Source: Adiantum capillus-veneris (lineage: Eukaryota > Streptophyta > Polypodiopsida > Polypodiales > Pteridaceae). From it: a stretch of DNA of 64,000 nucleotides. The stretch is taken from NCBI GenBank assembly GCA_014529385.2, contig CM043946.1, positions 37,148,058 through 37,212,057 of the forward strand, read 5' to 3'. The notes under the pieces are model-generated. The model was not told where the DNA came from. It worked only from the letters and a program-made list of their open reading frames with translations, and searched no databases. Every line of letters begins with the position of its first letter. Within the stretch, counting starts at the first letter, position 1. The translations under genes were made by a program, and so were the position numbers. This document shows, piece after piece, positions 45,530 to 57,084 of this stretch.

Positions 45530-46320
45530 TGGTTAACGTGAACTTTTTTTGAAAAGCATAAGGCTCTCGCAATTGTTGCGGCCCAAGAATTGTAGGTAAG
45601 CTGGACATCGAGAAAATCCCCGGTCGCAAACCCTTGTCACGGATTTTGACCATTGTTGGGCAACAAAGAGCGATGCTCCTTTCTTTAGAACTTGGAAATC
45701 AATCTAAGTTTGCTGAAGGTCTTAGAGTTATTGGCTCGGAAACGTGGCTTACTTATAATTAGAAAGTATGTGAAAAGTTGGAGGGGCTAGTTGGAAGAAC
45801 GCTCCAAAGCTCCAAAGTTCGGGATGATTGGGTGGAGGCTTGCAACTCCCTTTAAATTTAACCCTACATGTGAAAAATATGCATAAGAACAAAACCCTAC
45901 ATGTGAAATATACTTTCTTGATGAGAAAAAATTAAATGCCTAATATTAAGGCACTCCAATCCCGTATAGCCGGAGCCGTGTGAATCGCATGGCACTGTGA
46001 AGGTGAAGCGTCGCTATATTATTTGGGTAATCGGGAATCGATTCCAGGGGCCCGGCCATCCTGCTTTATGACATAATAGTAAGCCATCCTGCTTTCCTGC
46101 TTTATGACATAATACTAAGCCATGCGCAATATTCTTATTCCCGCACGCGGCAGCATCGAGCCCTGCAGGCCTTGTAATACAGCTACTAGCTGTGCATGCG
46201 ACGTTGTTGCTGTGACCGGACCGGGCATCGATTCGCTTACATATTATTAATATTCCTACTCTTATGCGTCGAGTACGACCTGCAGTAGCTGCTGCGGCTC
46301 CTGCTGAGGGCCGCGGCGCC
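45530..46320. other. unit Y left end, upstream of small gene
   Basis: The first 270 bp match X; the rest is Y-only because X carries a deletion. A plus-strand stretch reads like decayed protein (RKPLSRILTIVGQQRAMLLS) but I cannot assign it. A short direct duplication (CATCCTGCTTTATGACATAA repeated) lies at about 46058-46122. It is GC-rich towards 46320. Confidence 0.5.
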
Positions 46321-46412
46321 AGCTCGCTATAAATAGGAGGCCCAGCCAGCTCCTTCTGATCATCATCATCACCTGCCTCTCCTTCTCCTTTGTTTTTGCG
46401 TTAAGCATCAAG
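46321..46412 (+). promoter_or_regulatory. core promoter and 5' leader of small gene
   Basis: TATA box CTATAAATAG at about 46328-46337, then a pyrimidine-rich leader of about 75 bp ending AAGCATCAAG before ATG. This layout is typical of a plant RNA polymerase II gene. Confidence 0.65.
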
Positions 46413-46828
46413 ATGGCGCAGCGGCTGAAGTACAGCGAGGATCAGCTGGCGGAGCTGGAGGAGCTGTGACTCGAGAGGACTGCCGCATCCCTTCAAGAGT
46501 ACGAAATACACGGCAAAGTCTTCTACAACTCCACCACCAAGACGGAGACCTTCGACATCCTGGTGCCGGAGGTGGGTCGCCACTTCGTGGGCACCGTCAC
46601 CAACGTGTCGACATCCGGGCAAGCACCTGAGACCGACATCCACGGCAACGTTCAGGTGCAAGGCAGCATTGAGCCGGGGCCCAGGCATTCAAGTGCAGCG
46701 GCACCTCCACCGGCCTCTCCATCACCTTCTACACTTCCGCAGGCGTGCCCAACAAGTGGCTTATCGCCAGCCCTGTGCCCGGTTTCACCGACGGGGTGTG
46801 CTACCAGGGCATTGGCACCTGGGCCTAA
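46413..46828 (+). pseudogene. small unrecognised protein gene (about 138 codons), disrupted
   Basis: Starts MAQRLKYSEDQLAELEEL, then TGA at codon 19; the frame continues YEIHGKVFYNSTTKTETFDI, PEVGRHFVGTVTNVS, DIHGNVQVQGSIEPG. One base missing near 46682 (compared with 25490) shifts to the frame FKCSGTSTGLSITFY, NKWLIASPVPGF, ending QGIGTWA-TAA. No signal peptide or membrane segment; Gly/Thr/Ser-rich and beta-like after a helical start. AATAAAATAAGG lies near 46980. An intact relative probably exists elsewhere. I do not recognise the family and give no function. Confidence 0.7.
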
Positions 46829-47115
46829 TTATAATTGGATGTATCCATCAAAGTACAATGCTGCTACTACCACTAGTTGTTATGCAGAGCAGCAGCTTTG
46901 CCGCCCTTATAACTACTGTGGAGCAGCTTGACGTTGTACTACTCTAAGCGCACCCGCCGCCTACCTACGGTCGTTTCTAAATAAAATAAGGTTCTTGGCG
47001 TCAAAGAAAACCAAAGCTCTCTCTCTCTCTCTCTCTCAGACGGGCACACACACAGAGGCTATGTGTTTTATCTCTCGTTTTTTTTTTACAAAGTGCACAT
47101 TCAGTCTCGAGAGTG

Positions 47116-47140
47116 GAATTTTTAAAAGATCATAGCAATC

Positions 47141-47192
<52 letters not shown>

Positions 47193-47407
47193 CACACACA
47201 GTCTTACTCATTGCATTGCCTACCACTAACTTTATCTCTTGATTAACAGCCTTGACATCAAGACTCGTCAGATAGATCAAGTTGATCTCTTGGGATTGAT
47301 CTTATGATGTTAACTAGTGTGCCTTGATTGGTTTCGAAGGGTTTTGAAATCTAGGGAGGCGACGAGCTGACAACGGATACAGGCATGCCTTGGATGTGTT
47401 TGTGTGC

Positions 47408-47452
<45 letters not shown>

Positions 47453-47966
47453 TCCATGGAAGAAGAGGAGTAAGAGAGAGCTTCAAGTGAAGAAGGAAAA
47501 GAGAGAATCGACGAGAAACCAAAAGAGAGAACTGAACTACCTTTGGAGTCTGTTCTAACAATCCTCCGTATGTATGTGGGTATTTGAGAGAGAGAGACAG
47601 AGAGATAGAGAGTAAGAGAGAGCTTCAAGTGAAGAAACGAAAAGGGAGAACTGACATGAAACAAAAAGAGAGAAGTGATCACCTGTATTTCCAGCTTGAA
47701 TGCATAGGGTAGGTATGCCAAAAAGAATCCAAAATACGAAGTATTGGTATGTACCTGAATATCGTGTCATTGCTTAATCTTGAGACTTTGTACGACGTCT
47801 CCTTAAAGCTGCCACAAAATCTCAATGAAGTTGCACCATGATTGAAATTAGGATTTACTTGATGTTTTAAGTAAAAATATTTTCAAATTATATAGATAGT
47901 AGATGCAAAGGGATGCATTAGGTGCATGGAATGCTCCTCACCCAATTTCCATAAACCGTAGCAAAT
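47116..47966. other. unit Y-specific block, low complexity
   Basis: About 850 bp absent from unit X between 25940 and 25957. It contains CT and GA tracts (47146-47184, 47411-47449) and two diverged copies of a ~75 bp segment (starting GAGTAAGAGAGAGCTTCAAG at about 47468 and 47610). Serine/leucine-rich ORFs here are artefacts of the repeats. No clear terminal repeats. Confidence 0.55.
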
Positions 47967-48430
47967 GTGCCCTTCCCCCGCATACTTTGTTTTCTCCTCC
48001 AGTGTTGGAGGGGTACTTTATGACTCTCCTGTAGTGTTGGAGGGACCTTTGTGTTTTAGATACTGTAATTGCGCCAAGTGAAAAATTCATCACCTTTAGT
48101 AGGTGGGTTGTTGTTGCTGGCTTCACTCGCTCTTCAGCAAAATTTCTCTTTGCTAAAATCACCTGGCCGGCCTTGCTATAATCTCTATAAGTACTTTGAA
48201 TACAATATATGAGTAGGCACTAGGCAATGCCAATTATAGATGGAGAAGGGCTTGTGGTATGATTTCTTTAAACATAGTTGACATTTACCCTTGCGATCGA
48301 TTGCTTGCAGTGCTGAAGATTGCAACAGTCGCTGCTTCTTCTTGTCAACAATTGTGCGTTGATGTGGTTGCAGCCAATACAACTGGTGATCATGTCTCTT
48401 GAGTGCTACACTGGTGTACCCGGTCACTCA

Positions 48431-49114
48431 CAAGCCCACAGGACTGCGCCAATATAGCATTTTGTCACACAGAGCTATTGCAGCTTCTTTCGTTGTTGTG
48501 GCTGCATCTAATACTCTATCACTCACACCAGGTTTGTTGCACTCTGCTAAATACAAGGGTCCATAATAACAAAATCATGAGGTTTTAAGAAGATATCTCT
48601 TTTGCTTGGTGTTCTTGTCAGAGATTCTGCATTCAAGGTTGGCGTTCGGTTCTCTGGATACATATTCTCTAAAATAGGCAACTTCTCTAACATACTACCA
48701 ACTACTACAATAGTTGTCATGTTTTGTGTTGTTAATCTATCCCACGTATGGAAATCCCCAATAAGTGCACTTTCAAACCCTTCAAGTGCTAAGAATTTTG
48801 ATGGTGTAGAAGCAAGAGCTTCCAATGCTGTGAGTTTCACTGCCTTAGCTCCTACACGGTCATGCAACAAAGATTCTTCTTTAGAGGATTTTGACATGGT
48901 TTTTAAAGACCATCTTAACCATCTCAGTAGCAAGGTTCTGCTTAGCGAGCACTTCAGTAGCTCCTTCGAAAGTTACCACTGCATGAGCTGTGTTGCCGAA
49001 GACTTTGCTATAATGAAAATTGTCTTGAAAGCTAGTAGCTTTGAAAGAGTTGGATGTAGGAGACTCAGACAAGAAACTAGTAGGTGGAGGTTGCCTTAAG
49101 TGGCCAGTTAGCAA
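48431..49114 (-). pseudogene. unrecognised minus-strand gene remnant, unit Y
   Basis: Uninterrupted counterpart of 35947-36189 plus 26428-26865: MLTGHLRQPPP, QDNFHYSKVFGNTAHAVVTF, then in the next frame SKEESLLHDRVGAKAVKLTA, FLALEGFESALIGDFHTWD, LPILENMYPENRTP, ending SPVGL at GTGAGT. Substitutions between X and Y are scattered and the peptide is well kept, which suggests past selection. It could be two exons of a host gene. No family recognised. Confidence 0.5.
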
Positions 49115-49876
49115 AACATTAGAATCATCTAAATTATTCGATTTAGAACAAATTTATTTATTGAGGCATTTTAAGAGGGTAACCAATCATGACCTATGAA
49201 GATGCTTGTGTGAAGGTCTTCGTCCTCCAACTAGCTCTATCAGTCAATGTGCAGTTTGGACACAGTCTGAATGCACATCTTCGACCAACAGTGCTTCATC
49301 TAAAATCTGTAAGATTTCCTTTTTTGTGGTTTTAGCTAGTCAACAAGCTTTCAACTGACAAAGCCAGCTTTGTTACACAAGAAAAATATTTACAATTCAT
49401 GTTGAGTCGTTTGGATTGATTGACATAAAGCTACACAAAACGGAGTCAATGTAGGTAGAGATGCTCTCCTGATAAGAAGAAGCATTCTCCTGGTCTTCAA
49501 AATTGTTGTAGAGTGATTGAGTAAGTTTATGTAGAACTAGAAAGGTGGAGCGCCTGAAGATAGACGAGCAACAGCAACGGCATCAGAAGGAGAAAGAGAT
49601 GGCCAGTAGAAACATATTCGAGCTGGTGAGAAGCTGCTGCCTTTATACGTCACTATGATTTTGTTGCCTGAAGTGGCAGTGGTGTTTGTGACCGTGCTTT
49701 TAATTTGGCGCTACCATCTATGCTTTTGCTGGCGAATCGGATGATACCAAGTGGAATGGCCACCCTTTCATGCTTTTTTGTGAGACTCTTAGGATATGAA
49801 GGTAAAAAAATTATTCTTTCTTCTCTTCTCTTATGTTCACTTCTCTTACTCTTTCTTCTCTTCTCTTCTTTGCACT

Positions 49877-49882
<6 letters not shown>

Positions 49883-49973
<91 letters not shown>

Positions 49974-49986
49974 ATATATATATATA
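49883..49986. repeat. CT then TA microsatellite
   Basis: (CT)44 followed by TTTATATATATATA. The unit X counterpart (36957-37010) has a short, interrupted CT tract and a longer TA run. Confidence 0.93.
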
Positions 49987-50638
49987 AAGACACACACATG
50001 AACACACTTACGTACGAGCACGCATGCACACACACACATATGCATGTATCCATATGCATTTATCATAGACATAGCCACAGACACAATGGCAAACAACATG
50101 GATCAAGATATGTTAATGAGCAAAGATCAATGGATTTAAAATACAACATATTTAGAAATGCAAAAGCAGCACAGGAGCTGAACAAAGTGACAAACATCAT
50201 ATCAAAATAGAGTGTCATGTTATACAAATTTCCTGGCATAAAATGTAGTTAGTGATTCAAAACTTGATCATGAGAAAGATAAATCGACCATCTTGGTGAT
50301 CACTGCTGCCTCTACTTGACCCGCTAGCCCTCTTGGACCGTGATCCAATGTTCAATGCATGCTCGTATGATAGACGAGTGGCCTACATCTACATAGTGTG
50401 GATGTCTGAGTAAGCATCAAAGACGGATATCCATGGCAACATCTAGGTGTAAAGCACTAATGATTGGAGGTCCCATGCATTCAAGTGCCACAACACATCG
50501 ATCATCCTAAGAGGATCTTTTTGCCCTCATGAGCTATATATACCCTTATAATTGTGGAGTTGTTTGTTGTATTCTAGGCACACCAAGCTATATATGCTGG
50601 TTTCTAAATAAAACAAGGATATTAAAAAAAACAAAGCA

Positions 50639-50641
<3 letters not shown>

Positions 50642-50710
<69 letters not shown>
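50642..50710. repeat. CT microsatellite
   Basis: (CT) of about 34 repeats just left of element F; the X counterpart near 42843-42863 has about ten. Confidence 0.93.
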
Positions 50711-50716
<6 letters not shown>

Positions 50717-50723
50717 CAATATC

Positions 50724-51216
50724 TGCTACGAACGGAAGGCGTGGTTGCCGTGCAAAATACGTAAATAACATGTTGCAATCCATGAAAGCACAAATCGGCA
50801 TATCTGGCACAAACCCATAGTGCGTATGCAACGCCGTACTCGAATAGATAGAGAGACATAGAGCGGTAGAGAGAGAAAAGAAGCCTACAGGCGCACCTCC
50901 TAAAGTGGAGTGCTACGCCGGCATGGCGAGAGATAAGAGAAGAAGAGAGAAGAACAGACACGAGAACTGGGTGCAATCCCCCCCCCGTGCAAGATCGAGT
51001 GGCCATTTCCCTCTTGCACGTATTTAATTTATAGATTCTTGAATGGTCAAAGTGAGTACAGATTGGCCGGCCGGTCATAAATGGCCAAAGCTCATAAAGA
51101 GCACTTGAATAATCAAATATACATAAAATATAATATCCTTCTGCATAATCTATTATCTGCTAATGCTTTTGCCACCTGTCAACTGCAGTAAATGGATAAA
51201 TATCAATTCCATAACA
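50724..51216 (-). repeat. element F 3' LTR
   Basis: 493 bp, TG...CA ends, close match to 61464-61949 with small indels (a C run near 50980). A minus-strand TATAAATTAAATA near 51022 may be the promoter. Confidence 0.9.
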
Positions 51217-51650
51217 TACCTCTCCGTTGGAAAGCAACTGTCCTCAGTTGCGAAGATAAAAATCTGCAAACAATACTTGGCAAAAACAATGATTAGAAAT
51301 CTTTTATATCAAATAGTAAAAATAAAAAAAGTCCATAAAATTAGGCACATTGGTTATGCCTGCCATCATCCACATACTACCTATTCTAGTGTCCCATACC
51401 ACTAGAATAAGCAGTATATGTCATACCCTGATGAATCAGGATATCATTGGTCACAATCATCGTTGTATAAATCAATTCTCATCAATCTCAAGTTCACTTC
51501 GATAGAGACTGTCACGACAGAAAATCATCATATATCAATTCCAAATCCAAATCCAAATCCAAAATATCTTTCATTTCTATACCCGGGTAACAAAATCACA
51601 CCAGTGATAGTGGTGGCCAGCCACTGCAGCATGATTTTGTGATTGGTATT

Positions 51651-51812
51651 GCCTAAATCGGCGAATCTACACCAATAAGACGTGCTGCCTAAATCGGCGA
51701 ATCTGCATTGGATATAAGTTCAAAAAGCGTGAATCTGTAGTTTGTTGTTGTGCTACCTAAATCGGCGAATCTGCACTAGATGAGCATTGAACATTGCCTA
51801 AATCGGCGAATC
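51651..51812. repeat. four copies of a 17 bp motif in element F
   Basis: GCCTAAATCGGCGAATC at 51651, 51687, 51755 (first base A) and 51796, separated by 19-51 bp of unrelated sequence; a partial GCGTGAATCTG lies at 51727. The core is kept while the spacers differ, unlike an ordinary tandem array. It sits near the 3' end of element F. Confidence 0.85.
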
Positions 51813-54800
51813 GATGTGCCTGTGACCAATGGACTAGACATGGCATAAAAAGTGAAGAATAAATGACCTGTTTGCTATAAAATTTGAATAGACTGGAATG
51901 TGTTAGCGATCATCGCATACCAACGGAGAGCATGTAAGTAGTGGTATGACAAATCATCTCAGTAAGAGTTCAATTCAAGGAAAGTAGAACCCAATGTATG
52001 ACATTAGAAACAATGGATTTTGCAACATAATGTAAACAAGTAAGGGAGCATCTGAAAAATTCTTGCCTGCTGCAAAGGTGCTGGGTATCTGTAGGGGTGT
52101 GAGAATATCTGCAAAATGACTCACTTAAAAGAAATCAAATATAATATATATTAATTTATCAAACCACTATTAAACTAGAGGATTCGTGCATAAGGAGATG
52201 TGGTGAAGGGTGGGGGAATGTGGAGGGGCCGAGATAAGAGAAGAGATGGAATAAGCACTTGGGGAGAATTAGATAATGTTACTTTTAGGTCTAAAGATAC
52301 GTAGTGAGATTTTACTTATCAAGGAGAATTGTAATGATGTTTCAAGAGGGGTATTACCATAATGCATTAAGGAGTGTCATACCTGGATTTTTATATGAGA
52401 ACATTGTATTTAGATTTATCTGCAAAACTGTTCTAAAAAAACAAAGCACTAAAAAAAATTGCTTGTTAAATTGAATAAGACGTTAATAATTGCAATCAAA
52501 TGCATTAACATTTGAAACGTCATGAAGGAAAAATTTGATGCAAATTTGTTTGCCAAGAAAAGAGAATGAAAGTAGATAACTTGAAGTACAAATGAGCGGA
52601 TAACAGAGATGTTAAATAATTTGACAGGGTGGTGTGCAAGATTGGGATGACTAGTGGATATCGGTCATCAGAGAAAGTGAGGCCACACTCAATGTATGAA
52701 TGTTAGGATAGGTCAAAAGTAGGTTTCCTAAAGTAGTTGGCTGCAAATCGGGCATAGAGGTAATTATTTGTCAGTAAAGGGTAGTCCTCTGAGAAGGAGT
52801 ATTGGAAACTTTGGGAGTGATGTGGTACATAAGCAAATAACTGGAACAATATGGAGTAATATGCAACAACAATTTGACTGACATATGAGGGGACATTTAA
52901 GACAATTTGAAGAGCAAGTAAAGCGAAAGTTGAATTACATGACATCAATACTAATGGGGATAAACTTACATTATGGAAATAATGGCTCCTGCAAATAATG
53001 ATGAGAGAGGGATTTTTGTGTTTATGCTTGATAATTACTTAATTATCTAGGTAACAATCAATTTGAGTCATCATTGCTAGAATATTAAGGCATGATGTAT
53101 CTTGAGGGTGAAAAGTTGACCCTAGCACGTTATGATTATTCACTGTGTGACAATGTAGGGCATGAAAGTATCAAAATAAACTAAGAGACAACACGACCCA
53201 TGAAAAGTGAAATTATTGTTCTATAACGCCACATGTTCACCATCGCTATCCTCTTTATCAGACAGATCAAGAGCTTTTAAAAAAATAAAAATAAAAAAAA
53301 ATTGTAAGATGATAATGCTAACTAGACGGGTGTAAATGCCAATTCATGTCTACTATTTTCCATCATCATGTTAATCGTCATCAATACATCCAAGGTGGAC
53401 CTTTGCAGATGGCCATGAGGGTGATCAAAAGTTCACATTATCAGTTGGAATAGAGGATTGTAATATACACGCTAATGAGGAACACCTATGCATTTACTTT
53501 TGTGCAGGGGATGATGGTGCTCGTAGGTAACCGAAAAAATAAAAATAAAAAAAAATAAAGAAAGCTATTTGATTAGTGGAAGTTGAAACAATCAGTGAGT
53601 TGTTGTGGGGACATGTCGCCACTAGTATAGTATACAAAAAATTTGTCGATTGCCAAAAATTGGCGCAGTGCGTAACCTCTGAGAACACTCGATTTGCAAA
53701 AGACTGCATTTTGGGCCACTTAAGCAATTAGTTCTGGCGAAAATAATGTGGGAAGCCAAGAGCATGGGAATGAACCCTATCATCAAGGACAGAAAATGAA
53801 TAAAAATAAAACGGCCAAGTATGACCCTGGGAGGCAGCTCGCCTCGCATCATCTTATTTCTCCTGATCAACTGCCACACCACCGGAATGAGCACTGTCGC
53901 CGTTTCCATGACCGCCACATCTCTAGTTTCCGTGAGACACTTAACGTGACACGCTGTACAGGTCGACTTTGTATTTGCGGTCATTCTCTGATCCAGAGTT
54001 GAGAAGGACCAACCATTCTTGCTCAGAGGGGTTTCTGTAGAAGTACTAAGCCACAAGGCTCGTTCTGGTGTCAGAATATATGAAGGACAATGCGGACATC
54101 AACCTCTGCCTACAAGCTACGGATTGACCAGATGAAGGCGGTTACAGACGGTATTGCCACTGCTTCTGGGAGTTGAAAACACGATGGCTATTGCTAGGGA
54201 AGATTGACGATGGAATCTACGTCAAGGGTTACTGCTACTACGTGTGCAATGGATGAGTTGACAGAGACAAGAGGGGCTGAGTGTGTGCACGTATTTTGTC
54301 TGGTGTGGGCTTACGGTAATCTGCAGAAAGAGATAATCAACTAAGAGTGGGTTAAGGATGTACGAGAGTGGGCTTAGGGTGTACATGATTTGTAAAAAAA
54401 AAAGTACTTAGCTAGGCCTGGAGTGGTGACCGAACGTGGTTGCAGTGGTGGCTCAACCAGTGGTCGCTTATGGTGTGCGACAGTTATCCTGCATGGCACT
54501 TTCAAGCAGTCAATACCACCAAAAGACAGAGAGAGAAAGGGCTTGTCCGGATTAGGAGAGCAGGGTGTGTGTGCTTCAATGGTTTGCTGTTGAGTCTGCA
54601 AGCGGCTCCTTTGAGTCTGCATGGACGAGGGAATTAATGGGTGGTGAAGGATGCATGAGATGAAGATAGAGAGAGAAACAGACAGATATCCAATGGTTGG
54701 TATTGCTTGCAGTGAAGTGGTTGGATGAGAGCGAGATATGGGAGGATTTTCTGGTCGTCCACTCGATGAGAAGGGTGGTTGAATACGATCAAAGAGCAAC

Positions 54801-54820
54801 AGTGAAAGTGTGGTCTGCAC

Positions 54821-54826
<6 letters not shown>

Positions 54827-54917
<91 letters not shown>
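54827..54917. repeat. GA microsatellite
   Basis: Pure (GA) run of about 45 repeats in element F; the poly-Ser/Leu ORFs over it are artefacts. Confidence 0.95.
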
Positions 54918-54919
<2 letters not shown>

Positions 54920-56333
54920 AAACATGCAATGTGTTTGTGGCCGCCAGTAGACAAGAGAGAGAAACTGCATGAAACTGAACGTGTGTGTGTGTAGCTAGGA
55001 GTTGAAGCCAAAGGGTTTTGGTGGAGTGGTGGCCACAGAAGAAAACTGTAGGTGGTTGACAGATGCAAGGTGGGCGCCACTGAAAGAGAGAGGTAACTAC
55101 TCGGGTGCAGAGAAAGCATGGCGAGAGTGGGTGAAGCCCGGTGAACCTGGAAGTGGTCTCGACCAGCTTGCATGGAGAACACACGGAGTGGTTGGTGGCC
55201 CGACTAAAAGAGAGACACGGAGTGGGACTGGCGTCTGCAAAGGAGGGATAGAGAGAGATCGAGGGTGGCGGGTGGTTGTGTAGCTGCTGCCAGTCGGCAG
55301 TAGATGATAGGGAAAAAGAGAGTGGTATATATATATATATATATATATATATTAATGGTGGTTGGCAGCAGGAGTCGAGAGAACTGTCTGTGTGTGGGTG
55401 TGCCGCCATTTGGCCAGAGAGAGAGATTGAAATTGTTGTGGTTGGCAGCTACGAAGAGGTGGTAGAGAGAGGATGATTGCAGGCCATGCCTCTATGGCTG
55501 CAAAATGGGAAGTGATTCCTCATGCTGTCTTGATTGCTAATAGTTGAATTCTGCATGGCGATGGTTACAAAGTAGGGGGTGAGAGCGAGACGAGCTGAGT
55601 CGTTGGTAGTTTTGGTCACGTGCCAGAAGAGAAGACGTTGGTGCCGCTGGGAAAGAGTACAGAGAGGGCGACAGAATGTTGCAGATTTGGTGCATGGAAT
55701 TAGGTGATAAAAGTGGTAACGTTTGGTCGAGAGCTGCATGCAAATCCTAAGGTTGTGTTGCGTCATTCTAATGGGGTGAGGTTAGGTAGATGGCTCATCG
55801 ACCGGGGTTACAATATATAGGTTGACTACAGTCGCTTACGACACTAGGATGGTGCCACAGGTTGTGTAGCAATGATAATCATGTGATAGTTAACCTATAA
55901 GCGTGTGGAGGACAATAAGTTGAAAACAATACTGCGTCCAATGTTGATCGTGGTTTCCGGGTGGTGGATGGTGGTTGCGTACCAATTGCAGAGAGGGTGG
56001 CATAGTGCATGCTCGACACAGCCGAGCTATAGAGGGCGACAAGGAAGAAAATGTTGGTTTTAAAGGAATGGTTTCTCACGAGTTAAACTCGTCTATTATC
56101 TGTTTGAGCATCAAGCTACACAGAGTTAATGCTTCTTCTTTGAGCCTTTTGAGCAGCACTCACCTTGCTTACTCCTACCCGAATCTATCTAGTGTTTCTT
56201 CTCACACACACACATACATATCCGTATATCATATTCAAGAAAATAATTTCCATAGTCAGATGTGATCGCTCTACTATATTAAAAGAGTTTACGTCAATAC
56301 AATTGAAAATTAATTACTTTGTTAACATTTTTT

Positions 56334-57072
56334 TGTTAGGAAATAAGACGTAGCTAAATAGGTAATTGAGTAGATTACTTAATGGAGAGAGACAGATTTA
56401 CATACACGAGATTATAGAGTAGAGAGAGAGAGAGAGTACACACGATATACGTGGTTCACCCAATGTGGGCTACGTCCACGGAAAAGCAGCCACTCAATGG
56501 CTTTAGTACTTCAAAACAAGAAGTAGTTTACAAAGGGATTATACCCTTAATGGAGCTCCCGCCTTGCTTCACTCTCACCACCTCACACTCACCTTGTTGC
56601 ATCAACTTCACACTATGAAATGTGTGTAGAAATGGACTTCTTTTATAGGCCAAAAGGGCTGCCCTTTCTTATGAGAGACAGCCATGTGTAGCCGCCCTTG
56701 TGCGAATAAGTCCAAATCGGACCCTCCAATCCGCCCATGTGTGGCCGCCCTTGAGAAGACAAGTCCGATTTTGAATTCGGCCACCGGCCATTGACTTCCG
56801 ACCACCGGCCACCGGCCAACCAACCGGTTGTTTTCCGGCCGCCGTCCGGCCATAATATTCCGGCAAAAAAGAATATTCCGGCGAAAAAAAAACTTGGGGG
56901 CCTCCGTCCCCGAGGCCTTTAAAGTTGCCCCTGATTCTTGTCCGTGAAAATTTTGGTTTCCGGTGAGTGATTTTCGTTCACGCACGATGGCTTCTCCTCG
57001 TAATGGGGGCTTTACAAATGTGCGCTTTTACCACATAAAATTACAAGGGTAAATCAGGCTCCATACTTAACA
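56334..57072 (-). repeat. copia E 3' LTR
   Basis: 739 bp, TGTTAGGAAATAAG...CTTAACA as read on plus. It contains a GA tract, a minus-strand TATAAAAG box near 56643 and a GC-rich block of CCGGCCA-type repeats (about 56780-56850) shorter than in the other LTR. Confidence 0.92.
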
Positions 57073-57084
57073 ATCTCCCACTTG

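Larger units (their letters stand above)
49115..50723. other. unit Y spacer with empty site of copia 1b
   Basis: Matches 36190-37457 and 42636-42879. GGATATCCATGGCAACATC at about 50425-50443 is the uninterrupted version of the copia 1b target. It contains very long CT tracts (49883-49970, 50642-50710). No gene called. Confidence 0.7.
51217..56333. other. element F interior (3' part)
   Basis: 5.1 kb without recognised coding sequence. Minus-strand ORFs at 52703-52948 and 53622-54056 (144 codons, Cys/Thr-rich) have no known domain. The right part (54400-55500) is GA-rich with a long GA microsatellite, an AT tract (55325-55353) and artefactual Ser/Leu-rich ORFs. The iterated motif at 51651-51812 is listed separately. 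Confidence 0.55.

Noticed and set aside
49653-50210. Ser/Leu- or Arg/Glu-repeat ORFs over CT/GA tracts (also 43442-43783, 47310-47721, 54374-55409)
   Set aside because: Simple dinucleotide repeats stay open in several frames on both strands; not genes.
51651-51812. CRISPR-like array of 17 bp repeats
   Set aside because: Only four copies, uneven spacers, no cas-like genes, and a plant retroelement context.
53622-54056. 144-codon minus-strand ORF in element F as a captured gene
   Set aside because: No recognisable domain and no second copy in the window; kept only as an unexplained ORF.
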